From contig NZ_BMQN01000019.1 of assembly GCF_014648135.1 (NCBI RefSeq), forward strand, positions 1 through 49,101: 49,101 nucleotides of DNA. The letters run 5' to 3'. Within the stretch, counting starts at the first letter, position 1. Each line of letters opens with the position of its first letter. Origin of the DNA: Deinococcus sedimenti (GTDB taxonomy: Bacteria; Deinococcota; Deinococci; Deinococcales; Deinococcaceae). The notes beneath the pieces are model-generated. The model did no database searches. It saw only the letters and a program-made list of their open reading frames with translations, and had not been told where the DNA came from. Positions 37,241 to 46,282 of the stretch are shown one piece after another. A program made the translations under genes and the position numbers.

Positions 37241-37893
37241 GCCAGCACCGCCAGCGCATCAGCCAGTGGGGCGCGCTGGTCGCGCAGGGCCGCCAGGGTG
37301 CCCGCCGCGTGCAGCGCCTCCGCGAAGGTCACGTCCTGCGGGTGCAGCGCGTCGAAACTGTCCAGCACCACCCGGTTGCCACCGGCCTGAAGTTCGTCCA
37401 GCAGGGCGTGCAGCATCAACCGCAACGCCGCGCGCTGCACGTCCGCCGGGGCGCGCTCCACGCGGATGCGCTTACGGGACACGTAAGGGTCGTCCGTCAG
37501 CAGGTGCGTGCAGCCCGCCCACGGATCTGCTGCCGCGTACGCCACCCCACGCAGGCCACTCATGGCGATCGCCCCGGCGCACTGCGGGCAGGGCTGCACG
37601 GTCGTCAGCACCGTCCAGCCGTAACAGTCCGGGCGGGGCGCGCCTTGCAGGGCCAGCAGCGCGTTGATCTCCGCGTGCGCCAGGTCTGAGCCGCTGATCA
37701 CGCCCGCCACGCCGCGCGGCTCATTCAGGCGGTTGCGGCCCCGCGCGATCACGGTCCCGGCGGCGTCGATCACGCACGCGCCGATGGGCAGCGACCCCGC
37801 CACGTACGCGTCCCACGCCTCCGACAGGGCCGCGTGCCAGCCCGGCGAGGATACGCCGATCAACGCGACGCCGGTCACTGCGGCCCCGGTCAC
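37237..37893 (-). CDS. Nucleoside/cytidine deaminase-like protein
   Basis: 218 aa from a GTG overlapping the DinB stop (GTGA). The zinc-dependent deaminase motifs are complete: HAEIN (H73, E75) and PCPQC (C102, C105). The core ([32 protein letters not shown]) is that of TadA/guanine-deaminase-like tRNA- or nucleobase-modifying enzymes. The C-terminal 90 residues extend beyond the minimal domain, so it is probably not TadA itself. The N-terminus contains a small duplication (AVTGAAVTG) from a 15-bp tandem repeat. It sits between DinB and the Nudix fusion in a coupled operon. Confidence 0.85.
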   Translation of the reverse strand: MTGAAVTGVALIGVSSPGWHAALSEAWDAYVAGSLPIGACVIDAAGTVIARGRNRLNEPRGVAGVISGSDLAHAEINALLALQGAPRPDCYGWTVLTTVQPCPQCAGAIAMSGLRGVAYAAADPWAGCTHLLTDDPYVSRKRIRVERAPADVQRAALRLMLHALLDELQAGGNRVVLDSFDALHPQDVTFAEALHAAGTLAALRDQRAPLADALAVLA

Positions 37894-38327
37894 TGCGGCC
37901 ACGCGCCGAGCACCTGCCGCAGGGCCACGATCTTCCCCAGATGGTACGCGGTGTGCACGGCCAGCCCGCTCAGGATGTCGGCCATGCTCTCGCCGGGATT
38001 GACGTCCGCGTGCAGCTTCTCCGGCGACTCCGTCCACGCCAGCGCCCGCGCCTGCCCGGCCAGGAAGTCCTCGACGAGCGCGTTCCACTCGGCCAGATCG
38101 TGCGGTGGGCGTTCGGGGTAGCGCCGCCCGGCCTGCCACGTCTTCTCGTACAGGGCCTCGTCGCGGTCGACCATGATGGTCTGCCACAGCGCCGCGTGCC
38201 ACAGTTCGTCGTAGATGGAGTGCGTCTGCGCGGAGGGCCGCGCGGTGACCTGTTCCAGCGTCAGGCCGGACAGCAGCGCGCGGCGGTCCGCGAACTCCCC
38301 GTGAAAGAGGTGCTCCCACCTATTCAC
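37890..38327 (-). CDS. DinB-family protein
   Basis: 145 aa from a GTG at 38327 with GGAG upstream (MNRWEHLFHGEFADRRALL); longer in-frame starts run into the preceding gene. It has the four-helix DinB/YfiT-like layout with the metal-binding histidine triad H44 (ELWHAALW), H125 and H129 (HTAYHLGKI). DinB proteins are often thiol-transferase- or stress-linked metalloenzymes and are expanded in Deinococcus (family knowledge). It overlaps the preceding small gene by 8 bp and the deaminase gene by 4 bp. Confidence 0.85.
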   Translation of the reverse strand: MNRWEHLFHGEFADRRALLSGLTLEQVTARPSAQTHSIYDELWHAALWQTIMVDRDEALYEKTWQAGRRYPERPPHDLAEWNALVEDFLAGQARALAWTESPEKLHADVNPGESMADILSGLAVHTAYHLGKIVALRQVLGAWPQ

Positions 38328-38640
38328 TCCGCCCTCCGACAACATTCCTGGCTTCGCTGAATGGGTACAGGCGCATCGTCGAGCCTGGTGGCAACGTGAA
38401 TTCGCCCAGCAAGGCGAGCACGAAGCCACGAACGTCCTCCACCCGGTACTGCCAGCTCTCTTCAATGTCGACGTCAACGTTCATGACGCCCATCCCGGCC
38501 CCGGCTCCGGACACCTCTCCTATGCCTTCCGAGACTAGCCTGGAATGCAGCGTGTCCTCGATCTCCTCTCGCTCATCCATGCCGAAAGCGGCTGTCATCG
38601 GGAACACGAGTTCGATGAATTCGACATGCTCACCATTCAC
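38320..38640 (-). CDS. Small uncharacterised acidic protein in the GGDEF-RHH operon
   Basis: 106 aa from a GTG that overlaps the GGDEF-RHH stop (GTGA). The sequence (VEFIELVFPMTAAFGMDEREEIEDTLHSRLVSEGIGEVSGAGAGMGVMNVDV) resembles small proteins with an alpha-beta fold in which a Gly-rich turn precedes a strand and a C-terminal segment (VRGFVLALLGEFTLPPGSTMRLYPF) folds back. I do not know an assigned function. Conserved overlaps on both sides show that it is a real gene translated between the regulator and DinB. Confidence 0.7.
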   Translation of the reverse strand: MNGEHVEFIELVFPMTAAFGMDEREEIEDTLHSRLVSEGIGEVSGAGAGMGVMNVDVDIEESWQYRVEDVRGFVLALLGEFTLPPGSTMRLYPFSEARNVVGGRSE

Positions 38641-39242
38641 AGTTCGCCCCGGTTCTTCTCGATCAGGTCGTCGAGTGCCTCGCGCAGCAGGCTGGCCTCG
38701 GTGCGGCCCAGCGCGCCGCTCAGTTTGGCGAGGCGTTCGAGCTGGCTCTTGGGGTAGTAGTTGCTTTTCAGGACCATCTTGCTTTCCACGTAGATGCAGG
38801 CGCGCCCGCGGCCCTCGCGTTTGGCGCGGATCATGGCCTCGTCGGCGGCGCGTTTGAGGTCGTCGTAGGTGCTGGCGTGCGCGGGGCGGGCGGCCAGTCC
38901 GACGCTGAGGCCCAGGCCGCGCGGCCACTGCGGGTCGCGGTGGATGTGGAAGTGCTTGATGACCTCGTCCAGGAGGATCAGGGCGGTCTCGGCGGCCGTC
39001 TCGGGGAGGATGGCGGCGTACTCGTCCCCGCCGATGCGCCCGATGACGCTGCCGGTGGGGAGGCTGCCGGACAGCAGGCGTTCCACGCCGCGCAGCACGC
39101 GGTCGCCCTCGCTGTGCCCCAGGGAGTCGTTGAGGGTCTTGAAGTGGTCGAGGTCGAGGACCGCCAGGGTCAGGGGCGCGCCCTGGAGGGCATCGAAGGC
39201 GGTTTCGAAGTCGGCGCGGGTCAGGATGGTGGGGCGCGGCAT
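38637..39242 (-). CDS. GGDEF domain fused to a ribbon-helix-helix DNA-binding domain
   Basis: 201 aa from the ATG at 39242, behind GAGGAGGA. Residues 20-150 are a diguanylate-cyclase domain: LDLDHFKTLNDSLGHSEGD (Mg/GTP site) and RIGGDEYAAILPE (71-75 GGDEY, the usual F replaced by Y). The inhibitory RxxD site is absent (PTGS stands there). Residues 156-197 (MVLKSNYYP, KSQLERLAKLSGALG, TEASLLREALDDLIEK) have the strand-helix-helix form of a MetJ/Arc-type DNA-binding domain. It has no sensor or membrane part. It heads a six-gene operon and its promoter carries a perfect palindrome, suggesting autoregulation tied to c-di-GMP or GTP. Confidence 0.82.
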   Translation of the reverse strand: MPRPTILTRADFETAFDALQGAPLTLAVLDLDHFKTLNDSLGHSEGDRVLRGVERLLSGSLPTGSVIGRIGGDEYAAILPETAAETALILLDEVIKHFHIHRDPQWPRGLGLSVGLAARPAHASTYDDLKRAADEAMIRAKREGRGRACIYVESKMVLKSNYYPKSQLERLAKLSGALGRTEASLLREALDDLIEKNRGEL

Positions 39243-39296
39243 GGGTGAGGGTCCTCCTCGGGAGCGAGAGGTGGGAAGTGAAGCGTATGTTCCCCT

Positions 39297-39328
39297 AACA
39301 TATATATGTTCAAGGATGTATGTGGCAA
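39297..39328 (-). promoter_or_regulatory. GGDEF-RHH promoter with overlapping palindromic operator
   Basis: AACATATATATGTT (39297-39310) is a perfect 14-bp palindrome. On the minus strand TTGCCA (39323-39328) is 16-18 bp from TATATA/TATATG inside it, so the palindrome covers the -10. Extra ATGTT half-sites lie near 39287 and ATGTATG near 39316. Confidence 0.65.
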
Positions 39329-39361
39329 GCGGATACGTGGATTGCGCGTGCTGGCGCACCT

Positions 39362-39427
39362 TGAGCGCACTACGCTCAGATTGTCGGATTCCCAAGTTTG
39401 ACATTTCTTCCAGTGCGGTCCTATTCT
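39362..39427 (+). promoter_or_regulatory. groESL promoter region
   Basis: A consensus -35 TTGACA (39398-39403), 18 bp, TATTCT (39422-39427). Upstream lies a dyad TGAGCG-N5-CGCTCA (39362-39378). The CIRCE operator (TTAGCACTC-N9-GAGTGCTAA) is absent, so HrcA control is not indicated. Confidence 0.6.
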
Positions 39428-39502
39428 TGCGTGCGGAACGGCAAAAAGCCGGTGACCCCGGCCCCCTGCCGAGGCCCAACCCACTCTCAAGGAGGACACA
39501 AC

Positions 39503-39790
<288 letters not shown>

Positions 39791-39800
39791 AGCGCCCACC

Positions 39801-39851
39801 GACTGAGCACCCCTCAGTCCGCTGCGCTGACCGCTCCCCGCACAGGGGAGC
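39801..39851 (+). other. Two hairpins between groES and groEL
   Basis: GACTGAG-CACCC-CTCAGTC (39801-39819) and GCTCCCC-GCACA-GGGGAGC (39833-39851) are perfect 7-bp stems. Neither has a T tract. They may set the ratio or stability of the two cistrons. Confidence 0.55.
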
Positions 39852-39873
39852 CACCCCCCTCCCCCCACTCTGA

Positions 39874-41541
<1,668 letters not shown>

Positions 41542-41585
41542 AAAAGGTCAGAGTTGACCGTCGGGTAATTGATGGTCAATCAGGG

Positions 41586-41616
41586 AAGCCGGAGCATGAC
41601 GCTCCGGCTTTCTTCT
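41586..41616 (+). terminator. Rho-independent terminator of groESL
   Basis: AAGCCGGAGC (41586-41595), loop ATGAC, GCTCCGGCTT (41601-41610): a perfect 10-bp stem followed by TCTTCT. Confidence 0.9.
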
Positions 41617-41688
41617 ATGGGATGCGGCCAAAGAGCTCTTACCGTGCCTGGGGACGAAAGCCTGCGGATCGCTCTTTACGGTAAGGGC

Positions 41689-42359
41689 ATGGGATTCATC
41701 GTGCTGCTCCCGGTACTTTTCCTGCTGGTCATCGGTGCTGGGGTGCTGTTGGCTCTGGCGACAGCGGCGCATGTCCGGAAACGAAATCCGGTGTACACGG
41801 GCGCGTGGGTGGGGGCCGGGGTGGTGTCCACTCTGGCGCTGGCGTTTTCGCTGATCATGTTTTTTTCGGTGGGGCAGGCAGCGATGCTGATGGGGGAGCA
41901 TTGGATTTCTACAAGACGCCTCTGGGCGGAGGTTTCTATCTGGCGAGCATCGATTCTGATCGGGAGTTACCGCTCGGACTTGAGCACCGGGATGGGTACG
42001 AGAGGTTGCCTCGGAACGGGAGCATGACCGTGACGGGGCTGGCTTGCGTTGAGGGTCGGACGTTCCTGCAGTTCAAGAACGGGGAGAGGTTCGGGCGTGT
42101 TGATGTGCCGGGGCGTCGGCTGGAAGTGCTGACGGCAGCGGCTCTGCCCGTCGCGGCGGAGGGCCAGAGCTTCTGGTTGAACAAGGCCGCCTTCAGAGCC
42201 ACCTCGTGCGCTGATGTGAAGGCTTCTGCGGTTGATCAGGTGCGCAATGCGCTGCTGTTGCTCGCGGGGCCACTGGTCAGCCTGGGGTGCCTGATCTGGT
42301 TGTGGGTGTGGGGGCGGCGATTACCGAATGCTCGGGTGCAACAGGAAGCCGACTGGTGA
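41689..42359 (+). pseudogene. Small membrane protein gene split by a frameshift
   Basis: The first part starts at ATG 41689 (MGFIVLLPVLFLLVIGAGVLLALATAAHVRKRN) and has two transmembrane segments. After about 41866 the sensible frame shifts by one base and continues to 42359 (ALDFYKTPLGGGFYLASIDSDRELPL ... LLLLAGPLVSLGCLIWLWVWGRR), with a third membrane segment. One missing base, most simply in the T7 run at 41860-41866, would restore a single protein of about 223 aa with a soluble middle domain. This may be a true pseudogene, a sequencing error or slippage-dependent expression. Function is unknown; composition is less GC-biased than in the neighbours. Confidence 0.65.
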
Positions 42360-42391
42360 GAAGGCAAACCCAGATTTATCCGCCAAACTGA

Positions 42392-42420
42392 TTTACTTTT
42401 TCAACCATTCGCGCTAGCCT
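42392..42420 (+). promoter_or_regulatory. Leaderless promoter of the LLM oxidoreductase gene
   Basis: TTTACT (42392-42397), 17 bp, TAGCCT (42415-42420), then 6 nt and the ATG at 42427. This decides the start over the GTG at 42421, which touches the -10. Confidence 0.6.
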
Positions 42421-42426
42421 GTGCCC

Positions 42427-43443
42427 ATGAAGAAGATCGGGTTTCTCTCGTTTGGGCACTGGAATCCGTCCCCGCAGTCCGGCACGCGCTCGGCGGCGGA
42501 TGTGCTACACCAGACCATCGATCTGGCGGTCGCCGCCGAGGAGCTGGGCGCGGACGGCGCGTACGTGCGGGTGCATCACTTCGCGCAGCAGCTGGGCTCG
42601 CCGTTCCCGCTGCTGGCCGCGATGGGCGCAAAAACGAAGACCATCGAGCTGGGCACGGGCGTGATCGACATGCGCTACGAGAACCCGCTCTACATGGCCG
42701 AGGACGCCGGTTCCGCCGACCTGATCTCCGGCGGGCGCTTGCAGCTGGGCATCAGCCGGGGCTCGCCGGAACAGGTGATCGACGGGTGGCGGCACTTCGG
42801 GTACGCGCCCGCCCCCGGCGAGACCGAGGCGGACATGGCGCGGCGGCACGCCGAGGTGTTCCTCGACGTGATCGAGGGCAAGGGTTTCGCGCAGCCGAAC
42901 CCCCGCCCGATGTTCCCGAACCCGCCGGGCCTGCTGCGCCTGGAGCCGTACTCGGCGGGCCTGCGCGACCGCATCTGGTGGGGTGCGGCGTCGAACGCCA
43001 CTGCCGAGTGGGCGGCAAAGATGGGCATGAACCTCCAGAGTTCCACTCTGAAAGTCGACGAGAACGGCAAGCCCTTCCACGTGCAGCAGGCCGAGCAGAT
43101 CCGCGCGTACCGCGCCGCGTGGAAGGACGCCGGGCACACCCGCGAGGGGCGCGTGTCCGTCAGCCGCAGCATCTTCGCCCTGGTGAACGACCAGGACCGC
43201 ATGTACTTCGGCCGGCAGGGCGGGCAGGACCAGTTCGGCGTGATCGACCAGTACCGCGCGGTGTTCGGCCGCAGTTACGCCGACGAACCCGACCGCCTGA
43301 TCGAGCAACTGCGGCAGGACGAGGCCATCGCCGAAGCCGACACCCTCCTGCTGACCGTCCCGAACCAGCTGGGCGTGGACTACAACGCGCACCTGATCGA
43401 GAGCATCCTCACGCACGTCGCGCCGGGTCTCGGCTGGCGCTGA
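42427..43443 (+). CDS. Luciferase-like (LLM class) flavin-dependent oxidoreductase
   Basis: The 338-aa TIM-barrel enzyme uses reduced flavin (FMN or F420-type) to oxidise or reduce an unknown substrate. Family features are MKKIGFLSFGHW at strand 1, AEELGADGAYVRVHHF, IELGTGVIDMRYENPLYMAEDAGSADLISGGRLQLGISRGSP, and a C-terminal barrel part. The start at 42427 is supported by the leaderless promoter immediately upstream. It stands alone, convergent with the photolyase-like gene. Substrate is not predictable. Confidence 0.9.
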   Translation: MKKIGFLSFGHWNPSPQSGTRSAADVLHQTIDLAVAAEELGADGAYVRVHHFAQQLGSPFPLLAAMGAKTKTIELGTGVIDMRYENPLYMAEDAGSADLISGGRLQLGISRGSPEQVIDGWRHFGYAPAPGETEADMARRHAEVFLDVIEGKGFAQPNPRPMFPNPPGLLRLEPYSAGLRDRIWWGAASNATAEWAAKMGMNLQSSTLKVDENGKPFHVQQAEQIRAYRAAWKDAGHTREGRVSVSRSIFALVNDQDRMYFGRQGGQDQFGVIDQYRAVFGRSYADEPDRLIEQLRQDEAIAEADTLLLTVPNQLGVDYNAHLIESILTHVAPGLGWR

Positions 43444-43460
43444 CCTCCGCCACTCCGGCT

Positions 43461-44801
43461 CTATCCGCCCGCTTTCGTCCGTGCCTTTCTGGGTCTGGGC
43501 GGGGCGGGCGGTTTCCCGAATGCGCTGGCGCTGACCTGCCCCCAGTACTTCGCGTGCACGCGCAGGTCCAGCGGGGTGAGGCTCGCGGCGAACACGGGCT
43601 CCGGCCACACCTGCACCGTGAATCCCTCTGCTTCCAGTGCGGCCACGATGGCCGTGAAGCGCGGGCTGGGGCTGGGCGTGGTGGCGACCGTGCGGCTGCC
43701 GTGCGCGCGGGCGAAGGCGGCGACCTGCCCGGCCACGTCGCCCCGCAGGACGTGCACGGGGAGTTCCGTGACGCACTCGTGAATGAACGTCTGCCGCTTG
43801 GCGCTCACCTGCCACTGCCGCAGCAGGTCGTCATCCCACACGAACACGGCCGGGCGGTCCGGGTAGGCCGTCAGCGCCTCGTGCGTGGGCGAGAGGCGAT
43901 CCCCATGCACCCACACCACCGCGTCCGGGACGGGCTGCGGCGCGGGGGGCGCCTCCCACGGCACCGCCTGAAGATGCGCGGAGTCGAGGTGCCCCTCCCC
44001 GCCCGGCGCGGCCTTCTTGCCTGCGAACAGCCGCTCGGACAGCGCGGCGTACGTCGCGTCGAACGGGCACCCCCCCGACGCGAGGGGGCACGCGGCGCAG
44101 TACCGCTGTCCGGCGTACTTCTGGAGGTTCCCCCGGTTCCACAGGTACGGGTAGGCGCGCCACGTGCTCGCCACCCACTGCCAGTTCAGGTTGTTGTTCG
44201 CCGGGTCGCCGTCCAGCAGGTGCGTCAGGAACCAGCTCGCGCCGCCCTGCCACCACACGCGGCGGTGATGCACGACGTAACTGGCCAGCCACATGCGCGC
44301 GTGGTTGTGCAGGTACCCCGTCTCCCGCAGTTCGCGGGACCACACGTCGATGCACGCGAGGCCCGTGGTGCCCTGAGCGATGTCCTCCGGGAAGTCGTCC
44401 GCGTACGCCGACTGCGGCAGGCCCGTCTGGCACGGCTGGAAGTTCTGCCACACCAGGTCCCCCACCTGCGCGTACACCCGCGTGAAGTAGTCGTGCCAGC
44501 TGAGTTCGTTCACGAACTTCCACGCGCGGCTGGGCGCCGTGGCGGGCACGCGGGCCAGGGCGGCGTCCCGCACCTCCGCCAGGGTCAGCACCCCATGCCG
44601 GATGTACGGGGAGAGGCGGCTGACGTGACCGTCCAGGGACGAGCGGTCCCGGCCGTACGTGACCGGGTCCAGCCGCGCCAGGGCCTCCAGCGCCGCCGCG
44701 CGACCACCCCGCGCGAACCCACGTTGGTGCGGGTCGCGGGCATACACCTCGGGGAACAGCTGGGCGGGGGGCGTGTCGCGCAGGCTGCCGGGCAGGGTCA
44801 T
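43461..44801 (-). CDS. Photolyase/cryptochrome-like protein with swapped domain order
   Basis: In this 446-aa protein the FAD-binding helical domain of photolyases comes first (about residues 15-250: SRLSPYIRHGVLTLAEV, KFVNELSWHDYFTRVY, CIDVWSRELRETGYLHNHARMWLASY, WWQGGASWFLTHLLDGDPANNNLNWQW), and the alpha/beta antenna domain follows (about 292-402: DAVVWVHGDRLSPTHEAL, PAVFVWDD, LPVHVLRGDVAGQVAAFARAHG). In normal photolyases the order is the reverse. A cysteine group (YCAACPLASGGCPF, 234-247) lies between them. FAD-contact residues look intact, so light-driven DNA repair or sensing is plausible. A Pro/Arg/Lys-rich tail ends the protein. Confidence 0.82.
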   Translation of the reverse strand: MTLPGSLRDTPPAQLFPEVYARDPHQRGFARGGRAAALEALARLDPVTYGRDRSSLDGHVSRLSPYIRHGVLTLAEVRDAALARVPATAPSRAWKFVNELSWHDYFTRVYAQVGDLVWQNFQPCQTGLPQSAYADDFPEDIAQGTTGLACIDVWSRELRETGYLHNHARMWLASYVVHHRRVWWQGGASWFLTHLLDGDPANNNLNWQWVASTWRAYPYLWNRGNLQKYAGQRYCAACPLASGGCPFDATYAALSERLFAGKKAAPGGEGHLDSAHLQAVPWEAPPAPQPVPDAVVWVHGDRLSPTHEALTAYPDRPAVFVWDDDLLRQWQVSAKRQTFIHECVTELPVHVLRGDVAGQVAAFARAHGSRTVATTPSPSPRFTAIVAALEAEGFTVQVWPEPVFAASLTPLDLRVHAKYWGQVSASAFGKPPAPPRPRKARTKAGG

Positions 44802-44835
44802 ACCAGAGTGTGACGCACGCCCCCACCCGGGACGG

Positions 44836-44841
44836 TAGCGT
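44836..44841 (+). promoter_or_regulatory. Leaderless -10 for the P-loop protein gene
   Basis: TAGCGT followed by 7 nt and the ATG at 44849. It lies between the divergent photolyase-like gene and this gene. Confidence 0.45.
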
Positions 44842-44848
44842 GGGCCGC

Positions 44849-45388
44849 ATGCCCCTGCTGCTGATCGTATCCGGCATGCCCGCCTCCGGAAAGTCCACGC
44901 TGGGCGCCCGACTGGCCCACGCGCTCAGCTGGCCGTTCGTGACCAAGGACGAGTACAAGGCCCTCCTGCTGGGCCGCCTGCCGGAACTGACGCGGGACGT
45001 GTCCGGCCCCCTGAGTTTCGACGTGATGTGGCACGTGGCAGGCGTCACCCTCGCCGCAGGCATGGACACCGTGCTGGAATCGCACTTCTACCACGGGGTC
45101 AGTGAAGCCCACATCCTCACACTTGCCCACACCCACGGGGCGAGGGTCGCCCAGGTGTTCTGCCACGCGCCCATGAACGTCCTTCAGGCGCGGCACGACG
45201 CGCGGGTCGCGTCTGGACGCAGGCCGGGCATCGACCTGCCCATGGAGTACGCCACCCTGCCGGGGCACTGCTGCTGGACGCCACTGGGACTCAGGGACGC
45301 GCCCTGCCTGACCGTGGACACCACGGGACCGGACGTGCTGCCCGACGTGCTGTCCTGGCTGAAGTCCCCGAGTGTCCTGACGGCATAG
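44849..45388 (+). CDS. AAA-type P-loop kinase-like protein
   Basis: 179 aa from the ATG at 44849. The Walker A motif GMPASGKST is at residues 9-17. A Walker-B-like/catalytic stretch follows in AAGMDTVLESHFYH, and the lid-like arginine region is in ARHDARVASGRRPG. This pattern fits the zeta-toxin/chloramphenicol-phosphotransferase-like small kinases (AAA_33 type), whose substrate is a small molecule. No antitoxin is adjacent. TAGCGT 7 nt upstream suggests a leaderless transcript. Substrate unknown. Confidence 0.82.
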   Translation: MPLLLIVSGMPASGKSTLGARLAHALSWPFVTKDEYKALLLGRLPELTRDVSGPLSFDVMWHVAGVTLAAGMDTVLESHFYHGVSEAHILTLAHTHGARVAQVFCHAPMNVLQARHDARVASGRRPGIDLPMEYATLPGHCCWTPLGLRDAPCLTVDTTGPDVLPDVLSWLKSPSVLTA

Positions 45389-45393
45389 AGAAA

Positions 45394-45413
45394 GCAGCCC
45401 GGTGCGGGGCTGC
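45394..45413 (+). terminator. Weak terminator-like hairpin
   Basis: GCAGCCC-N6-GGGCTGC just after the P-loop protein stop (45388). No T tract follows. Confidence 0.4.
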
Positions 45414-45758
45414 CCTGATGGTGCAGATAGGCTGGGGTGACCAGCATGTCCTGCTCGCGCGTCCGTTTTTTGTGAATCCCAGAGGTGGACGCCTCCCTCA
45501 AGTGCAGTGATGCCTGTCCGGTGCCGGGGCGCGAAGGAATTCGCGCAGAGTCCAGGGGACGGTGTCCACAGTGGACGTTCGCTCGTGAGAACCAGCGGGA
45601 TAGGCACGGCACGACCTCGTCAGGTCAGAAATATAAGTATGGCAGACGTTCGGGAATCTGTCAACTGCCCAGGCCGGGTTCTGCTTTCAACGGAGTGCTT
45701 CTTCGGGGTGCCTTTGGAAGGCCTGCGCCTGCGGAGAGCTGAGGGGCTCAGTTTAAAC
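45414..45758 (+). other. Gene-free stretch after the P-loop protein
   Basis: No supportable gene. A perfect hairpin GCGCGAA-GGAA-TTCGCGC lies at 45529-45546, followed by the dyad GTCCAC-A-GTGGAC near 45564-45576 and GACCT-CGTC-AGGTC at 45613-45626. The mixture of short hairpins suggests repeat-derived or regulatory DNA. Confidence 0.5.
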
Positions 45759-45820
45759 GGTTGCGCCTGGCGGCGGGCCTCCCCACCCCCCAGCCCCCTA
45801 CCCCAGAGGGGCAAGGGGAG
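45759..45820 (+). repeat. Dispersed GC-rich repeat, copy B
   Basis: Best-preserved copy: GGTTGCGCCTGGCGGCGGG, a C-rich block, then CCCCTACCCCAGAGGGGCAAGGGG. It matches copy A (inverted) almost completely and copy D in the same orientation. Confidence 0.85.
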
Positions 45821-46205
45821 CGGTCGCTGCGCTCAGCAGGTATTTATTTGAGGTGGTCAGCGGGCATGCGGCGGGGACGGCCACTGATAGGCTTGCGGAC
45901 CTTCGGATTCGCCGCTTGCGCCCCGCGCGCTGCGCGCACGACGGGCTCGTCTGCCACGACGCCCATGGGACCAGTCAACTTGGTGCGGGCCGGAAGGTTC
46001 TACTTTTTCTCGCCTCTGCAAAAGCTGCGGTTTTCAAAGTCGACCAGTCGCGGGGAGCAGGTTGCCCTGTCACTAACCGCAGACCACCACCGGCCGTCGT
46101 GCGCGAAGCGCGCGGGCCTACGAGGGGGCGGAGGATGGCGTCGAAGCCGGACCCGTCACCGCCCGACGCACCTCCGCCGCGCCGAAAGAACCTCTTGCCC
46201 AGTGC
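45821..46205 (+). repeat. Gene-free stretch with a long inverted repeat, between repeat copies B and C
   Basis: No gene is supported. Arms 45920-45944 and 46094-46117 are reverse complements apart from one indel and one mismatch (core GCGCGCT/CGCGCACGACGG), enclosing about 150 bp. The whole block lies between two copies of the dispersed repeat in the direct (B) and partly inverted (C) orientation, so it may be a composite repeat unit. Confidence 0.6.
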
Positions 46206-46266
46206 AACGCCGCTCCCCCTACCCCAGAGGGGCAGGGGGGTGGGGGGTGGGGAGGCCCGCCGCAGG
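46206..46266 (-). repeat. Dispersed GC-rich repeat, copy C (rearranged)
   Basis: The right half (GGTGGGGAGGCCCGCCGC) is the inverted form of copy B. The left half (CCCCCTACCCCAGAGGGGCAGGGG) is in the direct orientation, so the two halves have been inverted relative to each other. It lies 17 bp from the BenE stop. Confidence 0.7.
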
Positions 46267-46282
46267 ACATCACCCAGAACAG

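Noticed and set aside
39361..39502. CIRCE operator for HrcA
   Set aside because: The TTAGCACTC-N9-GAGTGCTAA pattern is not present; only a short unrelated dyad is.
44849..45388. Zeta-type toxin of a toxin-antitoxin pair
   Set aside because: The P-loop fold is similar, but there is no adjacent epsilon-like antitoxin and the protein is shorter than zeta toxins; a general small-molecule kinase is as likely.
45507..45851. Short plus-strand frame of 114 codons
   Set aside because: It runs through hairpins and the dispersed repeat (translating it as SPPPSPLPQRG), has no ribosome-binding site and no recognisable motif.
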